Origin: a virus | DNA: 64,000 nucleotides | Virus record (IMG/VR): IMGVR_UViG_3300030098_006058 | Location: 25,109-89,108 of that record | Direction: 5' to 3' (one strand) | Shown here: positions 57,186 to 63,969 of the stretch, piece by piece | How positions within the stretch are numbered: the stretch's first letter is position 1 | Layout of the letters: every line of letters begins with the position of its first letter | Made by a program: the position numbers and the translations under genes | The notes under the pieces: model-generated | What the model saw: only the letters and a program-made list of their open reading frames with translations | Told to the model about the DNA's origin: nothing | Databases searched by the model: none

Positions 57186-57904
57186 ATAGCATATTCTTTA
57201 AAATGTTTATGTAATTTAGTATAATCCTCCATAGCATTACTAGGATGAGAAGACTTTAAAGCATCTGTAGCTGCACCATATAAAGCATATAATGTTCGTT
57301 CAGCAAATTTATTATCTAATGCATTATGAGGTGAATATTCACCATCATTCCAACTAGACTTTATTTTGTTCATCTGAACTCCATTAAGAATATCTTTATT
57401 TAAATATGCATCTCCTAATATTTTAGCTGCTTCTACATCAGTAATACCTACTTGTTCAAACATAATAAGATCATCTGTTGCTTGTTCAGCTGCTATATCA
57501 GCTCTTGCAATAACTGAAGGTATAATATCTTCAAGATCTTCCCATACATTTATTGTATGTTTTCTTATCTTAGTAATATCACCAACAAACATTAAATTAC
57601 TACATACAACTACTTGAGCACCAGAACATAAGCCTACTGCTACAGATTTATCATATGAATTTCTAAAACCTATAGATATATTATGATGTATCCCAGGTGC
57701 TTGAAAATTCATAACTCCAAACATTTGTCTACCTTCTCTAGCCATTTCAAAATTCCTACTAGTTAAACCCCAGTAAGAAGGTATATGCTTTTCAATACTT
57801 AATACAAGATCAGTATGTGAGACTGGCATATAAGAGTCTGTCATTGTTGGAAGAGGAATTGTACTTAATTCACTTACTTCCTTAGTTGAAAATCTTTTTT
57901 TCAT
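57182..57904 (-). CDS. DUF932-like protein
   Basis: A 240-aa protein. The centre (HHNISIGFRNSYDKSVAVGLCSGAQ then VVVCSNLMFVGD) is typical of DUF932, a family shared by phages and plasmids with unknown activity. Most of the rest is helical. It abuts the DNA polymerase gene and overlaps the helicase gene by 4 nt, so it belongs to the replication operon. A DNA-metabolism role is inferred only from context. Confidence 0.7.
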   Translation of the reverse strand: MKKRFSTKEVSELSTIPLPTMTDSYMPVSHTDLVLSIEKHIPSYWGLTSRNFEMAREGRQMFGVMNFQAPGIHHNISIGFRNSYDKSVAVGLCSGAQVVVCSNLMFVGDITKIRKHTINVWEDLEDIIPSVIARADIAAEQATDDLIMFEQVGITDVEAAKILGDAYLNKDILNGVQMNKIKSSWNDGEYSPHNALDNKFAERTLYALYGAATDALKSSHPSNAMEDYTKLHKHFKEYAI

Positions 57905-59778
57905 TATTTACTCCATTTTTTAGTTATTGTATAATCTACTGTCATATCAAACCCTTTGATAATCATTGCGCCAGCTTCTTTCATTAGCTTGCATTGTAAT
58001 TTAGCCCATTCTTCAGCAAAATCATCTCTTACTTCTACACCTATTTCATCATGTACTTGTGTTACCATATAACATGGTAAATTAAACTTTTTAATGTGTT
58101 CTCTAATAAGAACCATAGCTTGTTTAATCATATCTGCACCAGTACCTTGAATTGGTGTATTCTTAGATGCTCGTTCAATAGCACCCATAGTTTTAAAATC
58201 TTTTTGAGATGTATGTATACCTTTGAACCAATTAGGAAACCATCTAATCCTTCTAAAAGGTTTAAATGTTCTAATATGTCCATTTTCTACACCATATCTA
58301 CCAAGTTTATGTAAGAATGCTTTAATGTTAGGAAATGCACTAAAATATTTATTAATTAATTTAGCAGCTTCATCAACACTAATATTTAGTGTATCAGATA
58401 ATTTAAATTTACTCATACCATAAGCTAAACCAAAATTAATAGTTTTAATCATAGTTCTTAAAGCTATTTTATCACCGGTATGCCATTGTTCGCCAAATAC
58501 TAATTCAGCACAAACAGAATGTAAATCTTCATTATTTTTCCTACAACTAATCCAAACTGGATCTTGAGAACCATAAGCGATAATAGCTAACTCCTGCCCA
58601 CTATAATCAACAGATACAATACTATATCCATCTCTAGAATGAAAGCAATTCCGAAACTGATTCCTCGCTGGAATGTTCTGCATATTAGGCTTACGATCCT
58701 CTTTAGATCCACTAGAAACTCTTCCTGTGTTTAAAACTTGCCAGAAAGAAGTTCTAACCTTACCATCTTTCATCACATATTTAAGAAAAGATTTACCATA
58801 AGTACTCGATATTTTTTGCTTTTCTTTATATCGTAAATACTTGGTAATCAGAGGTTTATCTTTAAACTTAGATAGCTCAAACGCATTCACGTTATCTATT
58901 TTTTTACCTAGGTATGAAGAAATTACTCTTTTTACCTGAAGAGGAGATGACCACTTAACGTCTACTTTACGCAAATCTTCAACTGGAGTAAACATATCTA
59001 ACTGCACATAATCAGCTATAAAATCAGTCAACCTATTAACCACGATTTCATTATCTAATTCATCTTCTAAATCTGTTACTACTACTTCATTTTGTTTTGC
59101 GTTTTCTAACCAAGAACGCTCATCAAAACATAGACCATTATATTCTATGTCAGCAAATGCTAATACAGCTTTACATTCAAGTAAATGAATTCTCATGAGT
59201 CCTAATTTGTCTATTTGTGTTATTTGTTGTTCTCTAATGTTTAATAAGTATTTTACGTCGTCAGCGCCATATACAATTTGCTCAGTACTAAAAGGTTTCC
59301 CTTCTAATCCGATGAACTTATTGCGAATTTCTTTGTTAAGTGATCTCCCCAGATATCTTTGTGTTAAATGATTAAGACTATATCCATATTTATCTTTACC
59401 ACAATTTAATACACATTCAGCTAACATAGTATCATAAACATTTTCTACTTCAATATTATAATTTGATTTAATAAATTTATAATCAAATTTAACATTGTGA
59501 AATATCTTTAATACTTTTTTACTTTCTAATATATTTCTTAATGGTTCTATAGATATATCTCTTGTATCTATCACATATTGAACTTCTTCTGTTCCAATTT
59601 GAAACATTACTATTTTCTTTCGAGTGAAGTCCTTTCCCGAAGTTTCAGTATCAACTCCTAAAACAAGTTGATCTTTCAAATAATCTACACATTCCTCCAT
59701 TGTTGATAATTCAAAATGGGAGGTCTCTGTCCCTGTTATTTGGTTTTGATTTGTTATTAATTTTATCTTGCTCATCAT
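57904..59778 (-). CDS. Family A DNA polymerase with 3'-5' proofreading exonuclease
   Basis: A 624-aa protein. The exonuclease domain has GVDTET (Asp43, Glu45), FHNVKFDY (Asp99) and YGADD (170-174). Polymerase motif A is SVDYSGQE (Asp391), motif B is RTMIKTINFGLAYG (Arg441, Lys445, Phe449, Tyr453) and motif C is VHDEI (Asp577, Glu578). No 5'-3' exonuclease domain is present, as in other phage PolA replicases. Phe449 sits at the position that discriminates against dideoxynucleotides in E. coli Pol I. Expected to be the replicase, working with the DnaB-type helicase, primase and SSB. Confidence 0.93.
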   Translation of the reverse strand: MMSKIKLITNQNQITGTETSHFELSTMEECVDYLKDQLVLGVDTETSGKDFTRKKIVMFQIGTEEVQYVIDTRDISIEPLRNILESKKVLKIFHNVKFDYKFIKSNYNIEVENVYDTMLAECVLNCGKDKYGYSLNHLTQRYLGRSLNKEIRNKFIGLEGKPFSTEQIVYGADDVKYLLNIREQQITQIDKLGLMRIHLLECKAVLAFADIEYNGLCFDERSWLENAKQNEVVVTDLEDELDNEIVVNRLTDFIADYVQLDMFTPVEDLRKVDVKWSSPLQVKRVISSYLGKKIDNVNAFELSKFKDKPLITKYLRYKEKQKISSTYGKSFLKYVMKDGKVRTSFWQVLNTGRVSSGSKEDRKPNMQNIPARNQFRNCFHSRDGYSIVSVDYSGQELAIIAYGSQDPVWISCRKNNEDLHSVCAELVFGEQWHTGDKIALRTMIKTINFGLAYGMSKFKLSDTLNISVDEAAKLINKYFSAFPNIKAFLHKLGRYGVENGHIRTFKPFRRIRWFPNWFKGIHTSQKDFKTMGAIERASKNTPIQGTGADMIKQAMVLIREHIKKFNLPCYMVTQVHDEIGVEVRDDFAEEWAKLQCKLMKEAGAMIIKGFDMTVDYTITKKWSK

Positions 59779-59974
59779 TTCTAATTTTTAAATCTTCTGC
59801 GTATTTTTCAACGCATGCTAAACATATATTACTTCGTGTACTTATTATAATAGATCCCATACCAACTCGTATAGATTTATTACTCCACACTGCTAAGTGA
59901 AATTTATTTGGAGGTATCTTAGCCTTACACTCCCCGCATTTTCGCCTGCGTAAGGCTTGATCTAATACCCACAT
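59711..59974 (-). CDS. Small zinc-ribbon protein with SSB-like tail
   Basis: An 87-aa protein. CGEC (residues 13-16) and CLAC (51-54) form two zinc knuckles about 35 residues apart. The C-terminus is charged and ends NNRDRDLPF, like the partner-binding tip of SSB proteins. Its last 68 nt overlap the DNA polymerase start in another frame. First gene of the polymerase operon, so it may be a replication accessory or regulator. The spacing of the Cys pairs and the codon pattern support a real gene. Confidence 0.6.
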   Translation of the reverse strand: MWVLDQALRRRKCGECKAKIPPNKFHLAVWSNKSIRVGMGSIIISTRSNICLACVEKYAEDLKIRNDEQDKINNKSKPNNRDRDLPF

Positions 59975-59985
59975 ATTTATTTCGT

Positions 59986-60054
59986 TTAATTTGTAATTTT
60001 ACATAAGATTAAAAATCCTATGATATATAATAATATTAATCCTAATATCTCCAT
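59986..60054 (-). CDS. Possible 22-aa membrane peptide
   Basis: A short frame (ATG at 60054, TAA at 59986-59988) encodes a hydrophobic peptide beginning MEILGLILLYIIGF and ending LCKITN, enough for one membrane span. It sits 11 nt before the zinc-ribbon gene in the same direction. The length is too small for certainty; the AT-rich base composition could produce it by chance. Confidence 0.3.
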   Translation of the reverse strand: MEILGLILLYIIGFLILCKITN

Positions 60055-60115
60055 CTAAATTTTTTATTATTTAATACTAATCTGCTAATCTGGATTTATT
60101 ATGATTAAAATGTTT

Positions 60116-60225
60116 TAGGATAGCTAGGAGTCAAACCTAGAAATAGGGTTCTATTTCGGATAACTAGCACATCCTCTCAGCATATCTCGATAATATACTA
60201 AACATATCTCAGCCATGTCTATCCT
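60116..60225 (-). tRNA. Atypical tRNA-like structure, class II features, isotype uncertain
   Basis: On the - strand a perfect 7-bp acceptor (60225-60219 with 60123-60117), extended outwards by flanking complementarity to 14 bp, encloses a T-arm CTAGG-TTTGACT-CCTAG. Before that lies a 6-bp variable-arm-like hairpin (AAATAG-AACC-CTATTT). An anticodon-like stem GGATG/TATCC has loop TGCTAGT. The 5' part reads ATGGCTGAG as in Ser/Leu D-arms. The RNA is 110 nt, about 20 too long, and the anticodon loop lacks T33. It may be a decayed or tRNA-mimicking element. The rest of the gap 59975-60268 appears empty. Confidence 0.45.
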
Positions 60226-60268
60226 AAAACATTAAGATAAATTGGTGCTAAGAATATACAGTATAAGA

Positions 60269-60454
60269 TTATTTTAATGGTCCATGTATTGATTTAATAT
60301 ATGTACCATTTCTACTATCCCATACTACCCTGCCATTTGAATGTAATTTTGTTCTGTCTTTTAATGATTTCATACGCTCTTTGTAGTCTTTTTTAGACTC
60401 ACCTGGTTGACGTTTACCTTTCATATTAATATTATAAAATGCTGATTCACTCAT
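60269..60454 (-). CDS. Small basic protein, unknown function
   Basis: A 61-aa protein, strongly basic (KGKRQPGESKKDYKERMKSLKDRTK), ending in a short strand-like part (GRVVWDSRNGTYIKSIHGPLK). The start overlaps the stop of the upstream gene by 4 nt, which supports a real, co-transcribed gene. Charge suggests nucleic-acid contact; no family recognised. Confidence 0.5.
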   Translation of the reverse strand: MSESAFYNINMKGKRQPGESKKDYKERMKSLKDRTKLHSNGRVVWDSRNGTYIKSIHGPLK

Positions 60455-60699
60455 ATTGTTCCTATTATTAAACAGGTAATAGCAGCTTTTAAACTGGTTA
60501 ATCTATCATCCATAATATTAATATCTTCTTTACTTGCTGTTTCTTTAACACTCTCTCTTAATGCTTCTACTTCAACAAGTTTAGCATCTAATACCTCAAC
60601 AGCATAAGGTAAATGTGTTTTTCTTTTCCTTATATCAGGAGTTAAATTCATAAGATATTCATATTTCTTATGTATTTCTTCATTAATATTTATTTTCAT
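60451..60699 (-). CDS. Small helical protein, unknown function
   Basis: An 82-aa protein with a long, charged heptad-like helix (YAVEVLDAKLVEVEALRESVKETASKED region) and a short hydrophobic end (LKAAITCLIIGTI). It is followed with a 4-nt overlap by the basic 61-aa protein, making a two-gene unit downstream of the large non-coding stretch. Not recognised; a coiled-coil regulator or adaptor is possible. Confidence 0.5.
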   Translation of the reverse strand: MKININEEIHKKYEYLMNLTPDIRKRKTHLPYAVEVLDAKLVEVEALRESVKETASKEDINIMDDRLTSLKAAITCLIIGTI

Positions 60700-60819
60700 A
60701 ATTATTTAATTTTATTTTAACATTATATTAACATTAGATATGTATATTGTCTTCAATGAAAATAGACATATCTAAATTTATTTACATTATCATGATGATA
60801 ATAGTATTTGCTTTAAGCG

Positions 60820-61505
60820 TATAAGCCTAGTGATACTTTCAATAATAATGGGTTTAACACTCTAGCTCTTTAGCACTGTGTTACATCGTCCGGTGGACTA
60901 CTTTCCCGCGATAAGCTGGCCGGCCTATCTTTATTATCTAATAATATCACTGGCTCATACATAAACAATAGCAAGATCAGAACAGTCCATGGTTATTCTG
61001 CTAATGCGATCCATAATATAATCCCAACTTACATCCCTAATTAAAGAGAAATCTTCCGAAAATATATTAATTAGTTCTATACAGAACTAGAGGACCCATT
61101 AGACCAGCCTAACAACGTGGTGTTATCGTAAATATCCATTCGGATAAATAGGATAATCAGCACTACATGGTGACGTGCTTTACAAGACCCTGTTAATATC
61201 CCTGCTGGGAGTGGTGTATGAGGATTTACTCTCATACCTAATGCAGCCTCACGGTTCAACACTTGCTATTATTTATAATGATTTATACAAAAAAACTATG
61301 TGAACAGGAAATGGTATTTATTCACACAAAGTATAACAGGTAGTTAATAATTAAATACAACCTGCTCACATAGTTATAGGATAGGGATATTATGACCGCA
61401 CAAAAAAGAAGCTGTAGCCAAACAATAAAAGCTAGAACTAAAAACACCGGTTGAGAGCATTACTGTATTCTCTATCCCTATTATAATTGCCAGCAGGGAG
61501 AATTT
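60820..61505. ncRNA. Candidate large structured non-coding RNA region
   Basis: No convincing gene lies between 60700 and 61568. The stretch holds many hairpins: 60855-60860/60878-60883, 61133-61137/61142-61146, 61159-61163/61175-61179, 61216-61222/61231-61237, a long one at 61294-61308/61361-61375 (14 of 15 bp) extended by 61314-61320/61352-61358, and 61381-61389/61473-61481. A perfect 10-bp helix links 61199-61208 to 61490-61499 over 280 nt. Local GC is higher than in nearby genes. Flanking genes are all on the - strand, which is the likely direction. Large ornate phage RNAs such as GOLLD and ROOL occur near tRNAs, but I cannot assign a class. 60700-60819 shows nothing. Confidence 0.5.
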
Positions 61506-61568
61506 TGTGTTCAGAACGACCCGGTATGTTCTTATTAACTCATCTCCCCCTTTTAAACTCTGGACTTG

Positions 61569-61642
61569 TGGAGGTGGCCGGAATCGAACCGACGTTCTTA
61601 AGCAGTATTCATCATACTGCGAAAGCAAACCACTGCACCCCC
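61569..61642 (-). tRNA. tRNA gene, isotype uncertain
   Basis: A 74-nt RNA with a 7-bp acceptor (GGGGGTG at 61642-61636 with CACCTCC at 61576-61570, one G-U), discriminator A, and a canonical T-arm GTCGG-TTCGATT-CCGGC. The D-arm is short (GTG/CGC). The anticodon arm is a stem CAGTA/TACTG with loop TGATGAA, in which position 33 is G, not T; reading from the preceding T would give GAT. The ends resemble bacterial tRNA-Cys but the anticodon does not. No CCA is fully encoded (it continues CA). Possibly degenerate or specialised. Confidence 0.6.
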
Positions 61643-61705
61643 ATGTGGTAAAACGAATAATTGTTGTAGCACCTTCTATTATTAATTTAATTAACTTAAA
61701 CTGTC

Positions 61706-61852
61706 TTACCACTTGATTTTTTCATACCAATAATACCATTCTAATTCATTTTTCCGCTTCATAGATTGTATTTGTTGATAAATAGCAAAGTCTAGTGCTT
61801 TTCTTTTGCTATATAGTCTTATTATCCAATAAAGTATTTTAGATGTCTTCAT
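61706..61852 (-). CDS. 48-aa basic, aromatic protein
   Basis: The frame opens with ATG at 61852 (MKTSKILYWIIRLYSKRKALD) and ends with TAA at 61706-61708. The C-terminus is rich in Trp/Tyr and Lys (NELEWYYWYEKIKW). The start overlaps the stop of the upstream membrane protein gene by 14 nt, a spacing seen elsewhere in this phage. Small size leaves some doubt; function unknown. Confidence 0.5.
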   Translation of the reverse strand: MKTSKILYWIIRLYSKRKALDFAIYQQIQSMKRKNELEWYYWYEKIKW

Positions 61853-62120
61853 ACTTATTTAATGTACAAAACATGCCAATACCTCTTGCATATTCTCCTT
61901 TTATTACTTCAGTTAATTTAAATAGAGTTATACCTACTATTACTGAGAAATAAAGGATTATTAAGTCAAATATGACTATTTTTGCTATTCCTACATCCAT
62001 TACATAATAAGGTAATAGAAACATAAAGAATAGACTTGCTAATATGAATACTACTTTTAATAAGCATTCAACCCAAAATAACATTAGTTTTTTCATTTTT
62101 TTTCTTTTTAAATTAAACAT
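61839..62120 (-). CDS. Small membrane protein with two transmembrane segments
   Basis: A 93-aa protein. Two hydrophobic spans are visible, LFWVECLLKVVFILASLFFMFLL (about 14-36) and IVIFDLIILYFSVIVGITLF (about 47-66), with a basic N-terminus (FNLKRKKMKK). Translation may begin at the second Met (MKKLMLF) rather than the first. A 23-nt hairpin repeat lies just upstream. Possible inner-membrane protein involved in exclusion or host takeover; this is speculation. Confidence 0.55.
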   Translation of the reverse strand: MFNLKRKKMKKLMLFWVECLLKVVFILASLFFMFLLPYYVMDVGIAKIVIFDLIILYFSVIVGITLFKLTEVIKGEYARGIGMFCTLNKYEDI

Positions 62121-62144
62121 TTAACTTGATTCTTATTTTAAAAA

Positions 62145-62167
62145 TGAACAGTTTGTCTTCATGTTCA
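62145..62167 (-). promoter_or_regulatory. Repeated 23-nt hairpin, copy 1
   Basis: TGAACA (62145-62150) and TGTTCA (62162-62167) form a perfect 6-bp stem around an 11-nt loop. On the - strand it is followed by TTTTTAAAA, so it may terminate transcription of the gene at 62178 or act as a protein-binding site before the membrane protein gene. The same stem and part of the loop recur at 62543-62565. Confidence 0.45.
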
Positions 62168-62177
62168 GGAATAGATA

Positions 62178-62486
62178 TTAAAAATAAGGATTATATCCTT
62201 CATTCTCTAAATCTTCTAGATCAGGATGATAATCTGCTTTACTTTTTAACCATTCATACATTTCTTTCTTCAGTAAATCTACTGAATATGTACCGTAAAG
62301 TAATATCATCTCTAATTGTTCAAGATTTCTTTCACGGTCAGCATAAACAGCCATAAAGTCTAGATTATGTACCTTTCTAATCATTAACAATATGTTTTGT
62401 AAATGATTATCATCTAAATCTGTGATAAGAATATTCTTACCTTGTTGTGTCTTCCAGTATACTGGAAAGTTAAGTTCTTTTTGCAT
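62178..62486 (-). CDS. Small acidic protein, unknown function
   Basis: A 102-aa protein, mixed alpha/beta (KNILITDLDDNHLQNILLMIRKV, DFMAVYADRERNLEQLEMILLYG) with an acidic C-terminus (YHPDLEDLENEGYNPYF). Not recognised. It is the only gene bracketed by the two copies of the 23-nt hairpin, which suggests it may be a separately controlled cassette. Confidence 0.5.
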   Translation of the reverse strand: MQKELNFPVYWKTQQGKNILITDLDDNHLQNILLMIRKVHNLDFMAVYADRERNLEQLEMILLYGTYSVDLLKKEMYEWLKSKADYHPDLEDLENEGYNPYF

Positions 62487-62542
62487 ATTAATGTCTTTTA
62501 ATGTTCATAATTATTGATTTATACAGTTTACTCTGTTAAATT

Positions 62543-62565
62543 TGAACAGTTTAATATCATGTTCA
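62543..62565 (-). promoter_or_regulatory. Repeated 23-nt hairpin, copy 2
   Basis: TGAACA (62543-62548) and TGTTCA (62560-62565) form the same 6-bp stem with an 11-nt loop as copy 1; the shared sequence extends to the following AGGA on the + strand. It lies between the stop of the 234-aa gene and the start of the 102-aa gene. On the - strand AAATTTAACAG follows, so it is not a good terminator; an operator or mRNA element fits better. Confidence 0.45.
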
Positions 62566-62588
62566 GGATACAATTAGTCAGCTATGAC

Positions 62589-63293
62589 TTACAATTTAGG
62601 TAGAGTATCTACAGGTTTAATTTCACCAGTTACTGTATTCACTACTTCTTTTGAACTAACAATCTTGTTTAAAGGATTGTATTCAATATCATCTTCAGTA
62701 GCTTCAGCAATCATATTGTGAGTCCAATCATCTACATTTTCAAACTCATCAGTTTCTGCATTATAAGTTGCAGCAGCTAATTCAGTTTTACTAAATATAT
62801 GAGATAACTCACCATTATTATTACCATAGATGAAATCACCATCTCTTCCTTTCTTTTTAGCAGATTTATCTAAGTTAGCTAAATCCCACTCATCTCCTTC
62901 AAATGTCTCATTGATTCTAATTCTCAAGAACAACTCTTGACCTAGATGATTAATTGATGGGTTTTCAACACCTAAGAACATAGGTTCTCCACCAATCTCC
63001 AAAGCATTTAGAGTTTCTTCAGTTAAATGTTTAGGAAACATATTCAGAAGTTCTGTTGCTTTGATGAGACTAAATACTCTTCTTGCACCTCTATTATTAA
63101 ATCTTGGGTCAGATGCATTTAAAATACCCAACATATTAGTCATTCTTTGACCAGTATTAACTCTTTCAGCTACTTCTAGTTGAAAGTTATCAATAGTTGG
63201 ATCATTAGAGTTGACCTTTCGTACAGTTAATGCTGCACACACACCTTCTTTAAGGTTCTTTATGAAATTATCAATTTGTTGTTGTAAATCCAT
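62589..63293 (-). CDS. Acidic protein, unknown function
   Basis: A 234-aa protein, acidic and soluble. The segments EGVCAALTVRKVNSNDPTIDN, NFQLEVAERVN, PRFNNRGARRVFSLIKATELL and LGQELFLRIRINETF suggest a mixed fold. The C-terminus (VVNTVTGEIKPVDTLPKL) is strand-like. I do not recognise a family. In position it lies among early-type small genes, so a host-interaction or DNA-binding-like accessory role is possible. Its 5' region is a long gene-poor leader. Confidence 0.5.
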   Translation of the reverse strand: MDLQQQIDNFIKNLKEGVCAALTVRKVNSNDPTIDNFQLEVAERVNTGQRMTNMLGILNASDPRFNNRGARRVFSLIKATELLNMFPKHLTEETLNALEIGGEPMFLGVENPSINHLGQELFLRIRINETFEGDEWDLANLDKSAKKKGRDGDFIYGNNNGELSHIFSKTELAAATYNAETDEFENVDDWTHNMIAEATEDDIEYNPLNKIVSSKEVVNTVTGEIKPVDTLPKL

Positions 63294-63653
63294 GTCTTTA
63301 TATGATACTTATGTTTATTCTCCGCTTATCAATTTTCAGAGTCTAATGACAACTTTAGCTATATATATATTAATATATACTATTATTATCGTGGTTAAAA
63401 TAGGTTAAAAAATGGTATATGAGAGTATTAACTGTCTTTGAGTATACTTTTATTTTCATAATGATGCTACACTCTATAGTTGGAATTGTTTTAATGTGAT
63501 TAAAAGGAATATAATTCAAATATAAAAAAAGAATTAGTTAATACTCTATACCTACATTTAGTAAAGGTTCTTGATCTAGTGTTTTGTGAAGAAGACTATC
63601 AAATGCATATTCATATGAGGGTAATTTAATAGTCTTCAACTCCAACCAAGAGT
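63294..63653 (-). other. Gene-poor leader with two doubtful small frames
   Basis: No confident gene. On the - strand a -7-like box TATATTTG (63524-63517) lacks a matching -33 box. Two tiny frames are present: 29 aa at 63459-63370 (starting MKIKVYSKTVNTLIYH), and 33 codons at 63639-63538 (TTG start; KTIKLPSYEYAFDS then LLNVGIEY). The second reads like a real protein tail. The remainder is AT-rich with no visible structure. Confidence 0.3.
63538..63639 (-). CDS. Possible short peptide or frameshifted tail of the upstream gene
   Basis: A 33-codon frame with TTG start; it has no ATG. The peptide (KTIKLPSYEYAFDSLLHKT, DQEPLLNVGIEY) has a protein-like composition. It is in the -1 frame relative to the 74-aa gene just upstream, whose last codons are the A-rich ATT AAA AAA before TAA, so a -1 frameshift could join them. 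Chance cannot be excluded. Confidence 0.25.
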   Translation of the reverse strand: MKTIKLPSYEYAFDSLLHKTLDQEPLLNVGIEY

Positions 63654-63878
63654 TTATTTTTTAATATAATTATTTATTTTATTCATGTCAGCATAAATCA
63701 TAATCCTTTTATGTCCATCCCAAGTACAGCTTCTTTCTAATTTATCTGTTGTTGGATTGTATTGTTTAGGGTAATGTATTAGTCCCATAAATTGATGACC
63801 AAATAATGTTGGTTCTCCAAATATTTCATGAATCAGGTCCATTTCAGATTCTAATGCGTTTATCCATTGTTTATTCAT
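63654..63878 (-). CDS. Small protein, unknown function
   Basis: A 74-aa protein (NKQWINALESEMDLIHEIFGE, GHQFMGLIHYPKQYN, WDGHKRIMIYADMNKINNYIKK). Mixed helix and strand, several His residues, no membrane segment. No family recognised. It follows a terminator-like hairpin and therefore may head its own transcript, although no consensus promoter is visible in 63879-63918. Confidence 0.45.
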   Translation of the reverse strand: MNKQWINALESEMDLIHEIFGEPTLFGHQFMGLIHYPKQYNPTTDKLERSCTWDGHKRIMIYADMNKINNYIKK

Positions 63879-63918
63879 AGCTAGTTAATTTTAAATTTAT
63901 TACTGTTTCTAGGCTTAT

Positions 63919-63969
63919 AAAAAGAAAAGGAGAGGAGGATCCACCCCCAAGGTTTCATTATACCTCTCC
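63919..63969 (-). terminator. Terminator-like hairpin at the right edge
   Basis: On the - strand GGAGAGG (63969-63963) pairs with CCTCTCC (63935-63929) around a 27-nt loop and is followed by TTTTCTTTT (63927-63919). This fits an intrinsic terminator for a gene lying mostly beyond the window. A frame open from the edge (ending RLGEV, stop at 63958-63960) may be the tail of that gene. Confidence 0.5.

Noticed and set aside
60901-61260. RNase P RNA or group I intron
   Set aside because: A GGGAAAG..GTCC-like segment and a GGCTTA segment occur, but the order and the other universally conserved elements are missing.
61077-61262. 61-aa frame on the - strand (starts MLNREAALGMRVNPH)
   Set aside because: It lies entirely within the hairpin-rich region; hairpins and the long-range helix explain the sequence better than a protein. 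Kept as part of the candidate ncRNA.
61374-61716. Overlapping frames on both strands across the tRNA at 61569-61642
   Set aside because: They run through the tRNA and its flanks, encode low-quality sequence and have no operon logic; the tRNA explains the conserved-looking part.
63517-63524. TATATTTG on the - strand as a promoter for the 234-aa gene
   Set aside because: No TTTG-like box lies 19-21 nt upstream and the gene starts more than 220 nt away.
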